Source of the DNA: Eremophila alpestris peregrina
Lineage: Eukaryota; Chordata; Aves; Passeriformes; Alaudidae
Reading direction: 5' to 3'
DNA length: 64,000 bases
Assembly: GCA_009792885.1 (NCBI GenBank)
Contig: WMCF01000015.1
Location: 11,093,403-11,157,402, forward strand
Below are positions 49,901-61,845 of this stretch, piece after piece (positions within the stretch are counted from its first letter, which is position 1; each line of letters starts with the position of its first letter). Made by a program: the position numbers and the translations under genes. A model generated the notes under the pieces. It made no database searches. It was not told the DNA's origin and was given only the letters and a program-made list of their open reading frames with translations.

Positions 49901-52900
49901 GGACATGACTTAAATGACAAGTCATGACTTAAAATGTAAAAATAATTTGCATTGCCAGTAATGTCAGTATGGGTAGGCTTTAGATGATGTTGGCATAGCC
50001 ATAGCTTCAGGAATATGATATAGCATGTGGAGCACAAATCAGTGAGATCAGAAATATTCCACTGGGTTTTTGAGCATTTTTCCCTGTTAGCTTGGGAAGA
50101 GATGTAATGAGGTTGTAACTGCAATTGTTCTTTTATGTTACAGTTTTGTCATGCCCTACATTGAGATGTATGACTGTAATACAAGCATAAAATGCCACGC
50201 AATGCTGTTCTCCTTATTGTATTTGCAACTTTATTTTTCAATCAGTCTACAAGTATTTACATAAAACCAAAATATGTCCTTAGTATCAAGACTTTTACTG
50301 AGAAACTGTGTGATGAAATAAAGCTTTTCAACATCCTTTTAAATATTAAATATTTATTAGTTGTTTAAAAAATCTATCTTGACTTTAGCAAGTCTCTTGC
50401 AATCATTTTTTCTTCTCTATTAAAGATATATATATATATATAAAACACTGTTGTGTAGGATTTTAAAATCTCCAACTGATCATATTTTGCCTACCCAAGT
50501 TCAACAGCAGGCGGTTCTCACACTACGGATTTTTTTCTTGTTCAGATGCTAGTGCACAATTTCCTTTTTCTGAATTTGATGTATCCTTTAATAGGTTATA
50601 AGCATACATTATAAGTTGTTCTGTATTAGGACATCATTTAAACAGTGGAGAGCTCTATATATATTTAGCACAATTTTCTGTCAATGAATTTCCTGAGCAT
50701 TGCTGTTAGAAGTCTTGTATCTAGATGATAGTAACTATTTGGCTCTAGGTTTTGTGAATATGGCTTTGGAATGCTTTTGATTAACAGCAATGTTCAGGCA
50801 ATTAATATCTGCAAAAACTGCATTTGAATAGGACTGGAGGACCCACAAAAGTTCAATATTGAACAAAGGAAAGAAAAGATTCGAGTATCATGGAATCTGG
50901 ACACTGAGACTTTAGTAGTGTACAATGTGAGCTCTGCTAACCCATGCCTGGAAGCATTCAGTAGCACTAAAGTCAAAACTATTATGGGTTATTACCTGAG
51001 CATTTAGAAAACTTAATAATTAATTCAAAATTATTGTTTATATTGTCTTGTATTTTTAATCTGCATAGCGATTTTTATGATACAGGTGAATGACAAATTT
51101 CAATTATTAGCAGAAACCTGTCTCAACAACTTCCAGTATATACAAGAAAGTAATAAGTTCTGGTTTTATCCAGTGATTTTTAATGTCTGATTTCTTTTTG
51201 TCTTGCTACTGCCGGAAGGTGCACCTTGCTACAGTAGGTGGACAAATAATGCATCTGCAGAAATGTAAGCTTTCTTCTTAACAAGAATTCATGCAGAAGT
51301 GCCTTTCTATGAGTAGTTTTTGTTTAACCTTTTGTGTGTTTAATTATATTCAGTTCCTTGGAAGTGTATTTGAACCAATGCATGTGTGTAAATATATAGT
51401 TTGTTTCAAGTGTAGTTTATTGTCAAAAGCACAAAACAAATTTATGTATGTCTCTGATGTAGTGGTTCAAAGCATTGTAGGAAAAATCTGTTGATACCTA
51501 TATGGTTTTAATATCTATGTGGATTTTCTCTGTGTTCCCTTTTTCTGGAAACATAGGTGGCCAATGTCACTAAGCCATGTCCTGTCTGTTTGGGCAGCCA
51601 TATCAAATACTGTCTTCAGAAACAGGTCAAATTCCTGCTTATGACTGGTTATGGTTCCTTGCTCTCACATGTATATATGTGAATTCCAGAGCTTCATTAC
51701 TCTGGTGGTTTAAGGTTTTAATGTCTAATAGCAGTAAATTAATGGCTGTTTATTCTTGTACTTACATTGTCAGTTAATCTTGACTTCTGGCTTTTCTTGC
51801 AAGTAAATAACTATATGCTTTATAGCCTTTATCACAGAGAACTAAGGTACACCACAGTTGTGGTCAGTGCTGTGTGCTAACTTGGAGCAGTTTGCAGCCA
51901 TGTAGTTTTTTAAACCACTAACCTCAACACTGACAGGTTGAAAAAAAATGTCTTTGGTTTCACCACTGTAGCACAGGATTTGAGGGAAGTGAGGTTACAA
52001 TCCCAAGTCAAGGCAGTGGAATGGATGTGGTACCAAATCACCAATGCATGCGAGTTTTGAAACAGTGTGTAGAGCAGTAGAGAGTGCTTAAGAGTTTGGA
52101 TTTAAATTAATTTCCATTGTCTTAAAATAAAAAATTGAGGAATTGGTGAGACTTTTTGCCTTGATAGTGCCTAACTAATTTTACACTTTGATTTAAAGAA
52201 AAGTCATCTTTCTCTCTGATAAGAATGCCATGAGCAGCACCTATATCTCAAGTAATACAAGCAGTTAATTTTTTACATGCACATTTACTAAAGTGAAATC
52301 TAGGGCTTTAAGTAAATTTGTATGCTTTCTGAGCAAAGTTCAGTGTTTCTGAATGAAATCCACAACAGCCAATTTGCTAAGCAGGGAGCTATGTACCTCC
52401 ACATCTGCTAATACTGGACTTGCACTTAAGCTTAGCAATGCTCTGTGGAGAAGTTCCTCCTTGACTAAAGAACACAAGCAGTAAAGATGCCACTTGATTG
52501 AAAAAGCAGCTGAAATAACAACTTTGAGATGATAATACTGTATTTAGATAAAATATGTGTCCAAGTGCTATTTTTTCTATTTACTCTAGCTGTTCAATAT
52601 TATTTATAACATGGCTGTTTTCTCATTATTAAGGAATGCTGCTAATCACCAGCGTGACTTCATGATTTTTCTAGTGAATCTTGACATTATCATTGCAAAG
52701 GAGATGAAACAAAAAATACTCACATATACTAAACACTATTGAAGGCACTTTCCTAATGCCATTTTTCAGAATGAAGGGAAAGGCTGGTCACTTGAGTTAA
52801 ATATTGCACTTATTAGTTTATGCCTAGAAATTCACAATTTCTGTTGTTTTAAGGGGAAGAAAAGGCACGACTGTCTTCAGCTTTACTCTGTCCTATCCCT

Positions 52901-54825
52901 GCTCTACAGTTCCAGATTGTAGGCAGCAATTTATGGGGCATACTGAAGTGAAAGCCTCAATTAGTTACTGAGTCAAAGTGGTAGAAGAGTTTGGATGGAT
53001 CCCATGAGCTACTACTTATTAATAGCCAGCTTGCAGCAGTTCCCTGCTTAGGCTGCAGTTGTGAATCTCACTCTAAGGCATATCTACTCTGTCCCATGTA
53101 CACTATGAGAAACTGGGGGATTTTACTGCTGGATTTTACTTTTAGGCTTCAGTTCATAAGAGTTCCCCATGTCTGTTACACAGTCCAGTTCTAATTCACC
53201 TAATTCATCCTCACATTTTGGGGTGAAGACTGCTGAAGTGGAAAGTAGTTAAAATTTGTTGGTACATTTGAGAAGCTTACTTTCAGTGCCTAATTTCTTT
53301 TATACTTCGTTAAAATCCAACAGCTGTGCTTCATCTCTGATGATATGACCCTGTGTTTTCTTATACTCAAAAGTGTTGGTATTTAAACACCAGCTATTTT
53401 TCCTGCTGCCCCTAGATTGAATGTAAACAAAAAGGTCTGTGGTGCAGCTGGTAGTTTGTATATTGACACAGGTAGCATGCTTTTATCAGCTTGCAAATAT
53501 GTGTTCAGAATCAATAAGCATAAACATTTAAGTAGAATGGGATATTTAAGAGCACACATATAAAGGATATTTTAATTATATATGACGGGTTTATTACATG
53601 TAATTATAAAGATGTGTTCATAACCAGTCATTGGCCTCCTGTGATTCAGGAACACTGTGCTGCTGCATATTCAAGGTCAAATTATTTTCCATAGTGTAAA
53701 AAAAATTACATTTTTCAGCTAAGTGTAGAATTTGTCTTAAGAAATTTTAATTAAGAATTGTTTATCTGATTTAGAAGATGATGGAAAGGAGGTATTTATT
53801 TTCTTCCACTTCCCAAAAGGTGATTGTACTTACAAAATTTGCTGAGATTGTCCAAGAAAGTGTGTAAAATCCTCATCCATCACTGAGAGCCCCTGGTCAG
53901 GGAATGACAGTGCAGTAAATATCTTCAGCAGCTGCCTTTTAATGTACAAGCTGTTTTCGGTAGGAATTTTCAGCACTCACATAAAACACACTGTCATGAG
54001 TGACTGCCTGTGCTCCAAAGTCATTACTATTGGGATGATGGAACATCTTTCAGTGAATAACCAAAAAACTTTAAATGTCATGTCAAGTGTGTTGAAGGCA
54101 TTTTCAAGCCTTGCTCAAGGTTACATGAATATTGAGTAGGCCTGTTTTTTAAAAGTTTGAGATCATGAGAGAAACCACTCATATGCTGGTTTGGAAAACA
54201 GTCACTTGATCTGGAAGGGGGGTAGGGAATGACAGAAAAAGAAATCTGTCTATTAATACATGCCAAACCTGCAAAACTCCTGCCTGGATATTAACTGAGT
54301 GCAACTTTGTGTGACAGACGATGCCAGTGATGTTTATCAAAAAATAGTGAATTATGCAATTTCTTGAAATCACTTAGCTAAAAGTTCACAAAGGAAAGAA
54401 AAGTTATTACAATGGGTAATTCAATTAAAATAGATTTTAAAATAAATTTTAAAATTTGAACTACTAAAAAATATGTAGGAAATGTAATTAACGAGGTAAA
54501 ACCTTGGAACACACTGGGAGGTGCTAGATGCCGCTTTGACTCCAGTAGGAAAGGAAGATCCTGTCAGGCTGTATCCGTGATTTTGTAAGAAATGTGGATG
54601 TTAATCTAATGAAGATATGTAAAACCTGTACCACTTCCAAGGGACCGAGTCCACTGCTTTTGAAGTGATAATGTATTTTGTCTCGCCTCCTTGGCAATCA
54701 TTACTCCTTGTAGTACATCATCTGCATGTAAAATTTGTCTGATCAAGAGGTCTTTTTATATTACAGAATATTGAAACTGAGTGTTTTAATAGTGAAACAA
54801 GGTTTGTTTGATTTGTCTTCTGCAG
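46911..54825. other. Last part of the terminal intron, no gene recognised
   Basis: AT-rich sequence. It contains (TA)n at 50426-50442 and a perfect 10-base tandem duplication AATTTGTGAG at 49551-49570. It ends in the DIAPH3 acceptor. The frame of the last exon is open back to 54735, but the splice junction at 54825/54826 marks the true exon start. Confidence 0.55.
50426..50442 (+). repeat. (TA)n microsatellite
   Basis: About eight perfect TA units. Confidence 0.9.
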
Positions 54826-55082
54826 AGAACCAGAAAGGACAGCCAGAGAAGCCGTGTTCACACCACAGTATCAGTCTAAACTCAACAAGAAGCCCAGTCA
54901 CCAAAGAAGTTACTTATGATGTGGAAAGACCTTCTAAGGTGTTGAATAAAGCTATTGGGAGAAAGGAAGCCTCTCATGGAGAAGGTGGCAAAGAAAAGAA
55001 AATAGATCGTATTGGGTCCCCCTCTAAGGGAGAAGCCATTCCAGAAGTGGAAGCTCTCTTGGCAAGACTGCGAGCACTATAG
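54826..55082 (+). CDS. DIAPH3: DIAPH3 last coding exon (C-terminus)
   Basis: After the acceptor gatttgtcttctgcag (ending 54825), the bases AG complete a Glu codon with the G at 1103. The exon then reads ENQKGQPEKPCSHHSISLNS and ends in EVEALLARLRAL before TAG (55080-55082). It adds 84 residues. The ENQK junction, the NSTRSPVTKE block and the terminal EVEALLARLRAL motif are those I recall of the vertebrate DIAPH3 tail, which identifies the paralogue. Most of the segment is charged and probably disordered, rich in Lys, Glu, Ser and Gly. The last 12 residues look like a short amphipathic helix and are the best conserved part by recollection. Its role in the formin is not established to my knowledge. 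The stop is followed at once by a 3' UTR with AATAAA signals. Confidence 0.95.
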
Positions 55083-55321
55083 AAGAATCAGATTAAATAA
55101 AAGTTAAAAACAATAGCCCACACTACATCCTTAAAGAAACAGTAATTTTCTATTTTTGACATTACGTACTTCTGAGTTCCTGAATTCTCTGTGGATGAAT
55201 GATCTGCTTCTAAACTTTGCTTGCAAGACTATACAAAAAAATACTATAATTTTGCATAACTGCAAGATGATTTTTATTATATGTTTTTACTTTAATAAGC
55301 ATATGAAAAGTATCAGAAGAA

Positions 55322-55327
55322 AATAAA
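55322..55327 (+). terminator. DIAPH3: Candidate proximal polyadenylation signal of DIAPH3
   Basis: A canonical AATAAA 240 bases after the stop. Use cannot be judged without transcript ends. Confidence 0.35.
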
Positions 55328-56297
55328 TACTAAATTGTTCCAAAGCACAATTCTTTTAGTGGACAGGCTGCTAACCATCGTTTTGAATGCTTCTGAAAAT
55401 AGGAATATCTTTCAAGTATTGTTAAATCATCATGCCTGGGAATAGGGTCAATAAATAACAGAAAAGGTATTATTTTATTTTCTACTGTAATTTCTATATT
55501 TAGGAGGCTAAAGCACCAAAAATGTATCATTATAACGTCCTTTACAATTACAGTAACATACAGTATCAGCCATATTCCAGTTTGAGCTCATCAAAGAGCA
55601 CCAAAGTTTGCTGAATTATAAATGTATTTACCAAATGGTAATCCCTGGGGGGTAAACAAAAAAAAATTCTATGCAAATAATGTACTTTATGTGTAATTAA
55701 TATATCACTGCTTTTAAGGTTATTATGATTATTGTATCAAAATAATATATACAATTGCTTTGATTGCAAAGTTTTGCAGTTGTATCTTTAGTGGGGGAAA
55801 ATGTCTTCACAATTATTTACAGTGTAATATTTTATCTTTTCTTGTGCAAATGAATATGTTTCTATAAAAGGAACATGTAATGGTGAAGAATTTTTTCAAT
55901 TGGTTTTTCACAAAGTCGTTTTCCAGTAGCCCATAAAGTCTTACTTGCTGGCACAACAGGAGTCTTGCAAGTGATTGCATCTCTTTTATCCCACTGTCAC
56001 TGTACAGTGTTGCGTGTTTGCCATCATATTTATTAATTGCACATCATAAAAGTTGCTACCAATGTTACCAAGTAGGGAGCTATTGTTAGTCTCTTTCCTC
56101 CTTTATTTAAAGCTTCCTTGTTACAAGAGTGTATTAAGAATCTAATATCTTTATCCTAAATTACTTTATTTTTCTTTACAATATGCTGAAAAATATGTCT
56201 TTCAATAAGAGTCAGTTACATGAAACCAGTGTTTCAATGCTCCAGTGCTTTTTATATCCTTGTTTAAGTTGCCTTTGTACTTCCTGCACTAAACATT

Positions 56298-56303
56298 AAT
56301 AAA
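56298..56303 (+). terminator. DIAPH3: Candidate distal polyadenylation signal of DIAPH3
   Basis: A canonical AATAAA with a G/T-rich element about 45 bases downstream. Cleavage would be expected near 56315-56325. Confidence 0.5.
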
Positions 56304-56320
56304 GTTAATTAGAACTCGAA

Positions 56321-57662
56321 AACTGGGCCTGATTATACACACAGCATAGTGGGGTTTTCAGCCATCATGGGAATCAATCTCCTGTTTCTGGGACTGTTGT
56401 AGCTGTCACTACACACTAATTACATTTCCCGCCTTTGCTGAAGAAGGAGAGGTATAAACACAAGTCAGGGAAGGATTCAGAGCAGACCTGTCAGACAGAC
56501 ATTTCTTCAGCTCCCCTTGCAAACAATGGGCACAGCTGTCATACAGAGACGTTCAGTAACTTGAAATACATCTTGAATGTATAATTTGAAATACAGCGAC
56601 TGGTAGTTGTTGCACTAAGGTCTTCTGCACCTCCAGTATTAAGACTTACTACCTCTATTTACAGGGTGCAGTAAAAATTACTATCTAAAAAGTCCAGTAT
56701 GACTGACTGCATAAAATGACATTTCAAACACAAAGAAAATGCCTGTTCAAGGGGAATAAAAGTTAGCACTTCACTGGATCTCTTCAGTTGCTGGGGATGT
56801 GCTAAAATAAAAAGGGCTAAAAGTAGAGAGCCATCTCCTAAATATTAGGGGGATGATCTACCGAGTGTAGGTGGAAGTACAAATTATTTTCATGAACATT
56901 GTAAACTTAGTGGGTGACACTCCGCATCAGAAAACTGACAGTTCAGGACACTGCTGCGTAGCTGATCACGCAAAGAAAAGTTACAAAACTATCTTCTGAA
57001 TTTTGCAATGAACAAAATGCTGCTAGAAGCCTAGCATCACCTGATTTTAAAATAAACATTTATCTTTGAATTACAGAATTTGTGCTACTGTTTTTTCAGT
57101 TTGACAAGCTTTTAGAAATGTTTCCCAGAGCTTTTAGTCCTTCTAAGGTATTGTGTTTCTGAATTAATCCTTTCAGCCATCAAGTTAATTTCCAGAGGTT
57201 TTTCTCCTGTAACAAGGCAAATAAAAAGCTGTGCAGCTTCTTAGAATCCATGTAAATACAGTATCGAGTTTTTTTCCTCCTTCTGTGCTTCTTTGTATCA
57301 TCATAACTTAATCTACTCAGAGTTAAAGTACATGGTCCAGTTGAAGTAGACAGTAAGTTTTCTTTCTACATTTTCACAGAATCACAGAATGTCTATCTTA
57401 CTTTTTATCTTTCTTTAATTTCCATTAGACACAAACTCGTACACAGGGATGTGAAATGTGCTAGTATTGCCTGATGAGTTCAGGGAAAAAATAACTTTGA
57501 AAGTATTACAGGTGTATTTATTTCTATTATTTTATGTTTTTATTAAAGCATAAAACTCAGCTTGTAAATTATATAGAATAAATTTCTCTAATTACATTTA
57601 AAAATTTATTATTCAGTTTAAAATTTAAAGTTAATTTGATCTCAGAATACTTAGGGTAGACC
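56321..57662. other. Intergenic sequence downstream of DIAPH3
   Basis: AT-rich sequence. A short CACAGAATCACAGAATG at 57375-57391 looks like a remnant of a CR1 tail, without the body. A less AT-rich stretch at 56390-56530 has a TATAAA at about 56452 but no other promoter feature. Confidence 0.45.
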
Positions 57663-60600
57663 TTTATTGGTATGTGCTAGTCATTTTTAGTAGGTATCAA
57701 ATCTCCTCCTACAAGTGAAGAATTGAGCCATGAACATCTTCTAGATATGGACAAAGGTTTGGCACACACTGTGCCACACCCTCTCTGTAATTCATACCTG
57801 AAAATTAAGTCCTTATAAAAAGAGCTTCCTGATTTAGTCAAATACGATAGTTCAGATAAAAGCATTTGAAGTAGCCTTGCAAGGCTCCTTCCCTGCCTGA
57901 GCAGCAGACAGAAGGCACAAACATCCGTGACCTTTCTTGTTAGTACAACTGTAAATATCTAATACATCTTTTTGATGTTTCACATGCATTTTGAATGACT
58001 TTTCACTCATTAAAAGAATTTTGATTACTACATCAATTTTTACTTGCTGCAGACACTGTATTGTTTGTGGTGGTGGTCTAAATTCGTATGAGATATTCTA
58101 ATATTCACACCTTAGCAAGGCAGGAATGTTTGGAGCAGTCTGTTCAAGCTGCACACAGCCAAGTTTGACACCTGACTCGCAGGCTGTGGGTAGTATCCCA
58201 CCCTGTGTAAGCCCAGGAGGAAAAGTGGACGAAGTGCCTCTGTTAGAAAAAAGTCCAACAATGCCAGTACCTGGTGGGCCATGAGAAGTGACTGGATCAG
58301 GCACTTTGTTAAAGAAACACGAACCAGCAACCCGAAAATAGTTATTTTTAGTTCCCAATTATTATGGCCACACTACTGCTTAGGAGACTGAAAGGACCAC
58401 ACGTAGAAAAAAATGTCTCAGATGCAGTTGTTACAAACAGTTTTTCTCCAACACGGTTTTCTTTGTTTTCCCTCATATAACAATTCCTCAGCCTGGCCCA
58501 TCCAAAGTCACACTCTCAAGAACTGAGTGAGTTAATGCTGACCAGCTGGAGGTGTTGCAGCCCTTCAGGCTTTCATAATAAAAGCTGAGAGAGACAACAT
58601 TTACTGCTAACACTTTTTCCACATCATTTCTAATGAGCAGGACCAAATTGTAATTTTTACACTAATCTTTCCAAGCCTTACAATATTCAGTAGTTATAAA
58701 ACAAATGGGCAACAAACAGGGGTCAATAAACCCCAAGCTATGGCACCTGAAACGTTATAATAAGCAAGCAGGGTCAAGTGGAAGAGCTCAGCAAAAAAGC
58801 AATTACATGACAACATTGCTTTGTCCAGAACAAAATAAAGCATTACTATACCATTTTCTAAATTTTTTTATTGTGATGTATGGATTTTACACAACTGAAC
58901 TGCAGCAGAAAAATAACTTCTCTTGAGTCTGAGGAACTGTTTGTACAGTTTATGAAATAAAAAGAATTACAAAAATTGCAGTTTATCAATTTTTCAATCT
59001 AATTTTATGCCAAGATTCCTGTGTCTAAGAAATTCTAAAATTACCATCTGCTATTAAATTAACTATGGCAGCAACTAATGAACTTGGTTTACATTTTTTT
59101 AACACATGAAGCAAGCACATTTTCTTCCTTTCCAAATACACTTTCTCCATTGCACTATTGTGGTTTTAATCTAAAGTATAGTATTTAGAACAAGGCTCTA
59201 CATCTCACTGTAAAAACATGTTTGATAAAGCATTCTGGTCACTGACAGCAGTGCAAAATAAACAAGAGGTGTTCAGACACTATTTTTCTCTCCCTCCCAG
59301 CTGCAGAGATAGCCATTAAGTTTCATACCTTAGCTGAGTACATTTAAACTCTGTGCTTCTTCTTCCATAATGCAGGTTTTTTCTTTTTGTGATCCATGCA
59401 ATGGCATGCACTGAAGAATTGTTAAGGGAAATATTTTCTAGCAGCATACCAAAAGGACACTAAGCAGATGACTTGCAACATCAGCCCTATATGCTGTAGG
59501 AGGCATAACACTTCAAATGTAACCCAAACAGGCAGATAAGGCATTTCATTCCACAAAAAGAAAATGGTTCCTTTCATCTAAATGAGCTTATTCCACTATT
59601 GATACCAGAATTGTATGTATTTTGGGAGGATAATGTACCCCTATTTTTAAATCTGTGTTACATTAGCCAGAAAAAATAAACTATGGAAAGACAGAAGTGC
59701 AGAGACTGGGAAGCAGAGTTGATTAATGTGCTGCCTGATTTCACTTTTGGGACCTGAAATTGCATCCAGTGCAGAATGAAGGAACTAGGGGGGGAAAAAC
59801 CCAGTCTCATCTGACATCTATAAAGGTCACGAAGGAAATGATGGTGGCTGATCCAGAGTCGGTATGGCCACAGGTGTCTTGTCTTTTCCAAGACATATAT
59901 CAGAATATCCTTGGAATAAGCAATGCTGTTGGGCTGTTAGTTCTTGAAGCCCTCAAATGAATCAAAGGAAGGAAAAGTCTGGCAGAGATAAATATGAGCT
60001 ACCATAAAACCTGAGAATATTTTCATCTTAAATTCAAGCACCAGCCCTGCTGCTCTTCACTTTGGTAGCTAAAAGAAGATGAGAGAGAGGAGTCCACGTG
60101 GTGGTCATGCCCTTGCTATGGCTGCACCAGACAATGCTGCTCTGGGCAGCTGCCCTGGCTGGCACAGTGGAGGCAGCACAGATGCCACTCTGCCCTCCCA
60201 GTGTTTCAGACTGTGGAAAGACACAGGAACCATGGCCAGCAAACGTTGCCTCAAATCATGGGATCACCATAAAAAGACCCCATGGTTCTAAAGCCACACA
60301 TTAAGTACAATAAAAAAGATAGTCTTCTAAATTATGCAGGTGTCTAAACAGCACCAGAGTATGCGCATATTCCTTTCGCCTCCTAAAGACAGCTATTACA
60401 TCCTCTCTCCAAGTCTAATGACTCCAAGAAAGCTGCACAGAAGGAACTTCAATTCTCAATTATTTTGGCTTCTTATATATAGTTCTGCCCTTAATTGAAA
60501 TTTTCAGTCCAAAACAAGCCATTTTAAACTTCACAGTCTATAACTGTTAGTTAAAAAAGAGGCTTTTGTAAAAGCTCTGTTAAATTTGTTGCATTTTAAT

Positions 60601-61845
60601 GTGAGGGTTGTTGCGCATAGTTGAAAACATGGAGTGAAACACAACTCTCCATTAACTAAGACAGAAATGGCAATTATGCAGTCTGTTGATTGAATTCCTT
60701 ACTAACAAAGGGTGCTTTCTGCTAATGGACAGAAAAGCAGAGCAGTCCAGTCAAACAAGTCACCTTGATAGTGGAGTACAAGACCCATCAATTTTACTCA
60801 GGACTTCTTCAGTAATGAATCTTGGAGCCCAACCCATCAGCACCGTTCCTGAAAGACAACTACTGAAGTAGAGGAACCACAAAAAGTGGTTTGAAATGAA
60901 AAATGGGGTGAGATATATCCACTCCTTTAGAAGGGAAATTGGTTAAGATGAATTTATCTCCAAGGTGCCTGGGTACTGCATTAAAAACACTTGGACAGAA
61001 AAAAATACAATCCTCCTATGTAGTTGGTGGCACCTTGCCTTCTTATGCTGCAGCATCATGACAAGATAACCAGACCCGTCTTCATCTCTATCATTAAATC
61101 CACTGACATTGTGGAGAATCAGAAGGAACAGTAACCATTGCAGTATGAGAATTTTTTTCACTTAGGATGTAATGGATTCCAGCCCACAACCCCACACCAC
61201 AGATTAATTGTTCAAGCCTCTGGATGATGGCTGGAAAGAGCCAGCTTTCTCCCTGTCCCCTCAGCAGGGAACATGGGATGCTCTTGTTCAGAAGGAATAG
61301 AACAAGCTCTCATTAACTTTGGCTCCAGAATACAATTTTCTATTCTTTGATTATCAAATCCCCAAGGAGAGATTAGATGTTTTTATTTTTCTCAGAAGGA
61401 CTGCGCTACAGTAAATCTTATCTAATAAACAGTTAAAATTCAATAGCACCTAGGTAGAGCATCAAAATCAGCAGGCAAGAACAAATTAAGTCCTTCATGA
61501 AAGAGGATGTGCAGGATCATTTCTTCCATTTCCATCTCCAATATCTTTAATACTAAATAAACAGACCTATATTAAAGTTAGAATTGCTTTTAATTAGATA
61601 AAACCAAGAAGACTCAGTGTTCATCTTATACCTTTTTCACCAGTGTTTTGATTAGCACGGTTTCAGCACCTTGACTCAAATTATTAACCTGTCCCATTTT
61701 CAACTCAGAAGTCCAATATATGAACACAGATGCCCAAAACCTAATCCTGTGAGGTCCCTGGCATGTCCTCGCAAGTCCTCATCATCCTCAGACTGCATGA
61801 AATTGCTCTGATCAAAGGGTGACTGTAGCCTTTCAGGATCACGCC
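57663..61845 (-). other. Possible unannotated spliced minus-strand gene (speculative)
   Basis: Several open segments on the minus strand are bounded by good splice signals and join in frame. In transcript order, upstream candidates lie at 61845-61741 (105 bases, phase 1 to 1) and 61102-61034 (69 bases, phase 2 to 2). The better part is 58239-58111 (129 bases, acceptor ttttttctaacag, donor CTAAG|gtgtga), 57896-57798 (99 bases, acceptor tctgtctgctgctcag, donor TTCAG|gtatga), then an acceptor ttcttcacttgtag before 57708. All these joins are phase 2. The last piece gives RRRFDTY and TAA (57689-57687), and AATAAA follows on the minus strand at 57668-57663. The 129-base piece keeps CpGs and is GC-richer than its surroundings. 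I recognise no protein family, and pseudo-exons of this quality do occur by chance. The link between the two upstream candidates is not phase-compatible. Confidence 0.2.

Larger units (their letters stand above)
1104..54825 (+). other. DIAPH3: DIAPH3 terminal intron (53.7 kb)
   Basis: This phase-1 intron joins the 60-base exon to the last coding exon. Its donor is gtaatg at 1104, and its acceptor is the pyrimidine-rich tract ending gatttgtcttctgcag at 54825. It makes up 84% of the window and is AT-rich. It contains CR1 fragments, two solo LTR copies and microsatellites, listed separately. The other open frames in it are short, mostly start at non-ATG codons and match nothing I recognise. Confidence 0.88.
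55083..56320 (+). other. DIAPH3: DIAPH3 3' UTR (end inferred)
   Basis: The sequence after the TAG is AT-rich and free of clear repeats. Candidate polyadenylation signals AATAAA lie at 55096-55101 (14 bases past the stop), 55322-55327, 55450-55455 and 56298-56303. I take the last as the main distal site because a G/T-rich stretch (TAGTGGGGTTTTCAG, about 56347-56361) follows. That gives a UTR of about 1.2 kb. A shorter UTR ending near 55345 is equally possible. Confidence 0.65.

Noticed and set aside
54735..54825. Upstream open extension of the last DIAPH3 exon
   Set aside because: A strong acceptor ends at 54825 and the join from 1103 restores the ENQK junction, so this part is intron.
57375..57391. 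CACAGAATCACAGAATG resembling a CR1 tail
   Set aside because: No CR1 body adjoins it, so it is mentioned only within the intergenic segment and not called an element.
59333..59422. Minus-strand segment with strong donor TAAG|gtatga and acceptor cattcttcag-like signals
   Set aside because: Two of its three frames contain stops and the open one reads like random basic sequence. Kept out of the candidate gene chain.
60943..61161. Minus-strand frame that begins like a signal peptide (KKILILQWLLFLLILHNVSG)
   Set aside because: The first codon is GTG, which is not a normal start in a nuclear gene, and no ATG precedes the hydrophobic part in frame. Only the piece at 61102-61034 is kept, as part of the speculative spliced chain.
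61664..61704. Another minus-strand exon-like segment next to 61741-61845
   Set aside because: It would leave an intron of only about 36 bases after the 61741 donor, and its frame ends in a phase that does not fit the following pieces.
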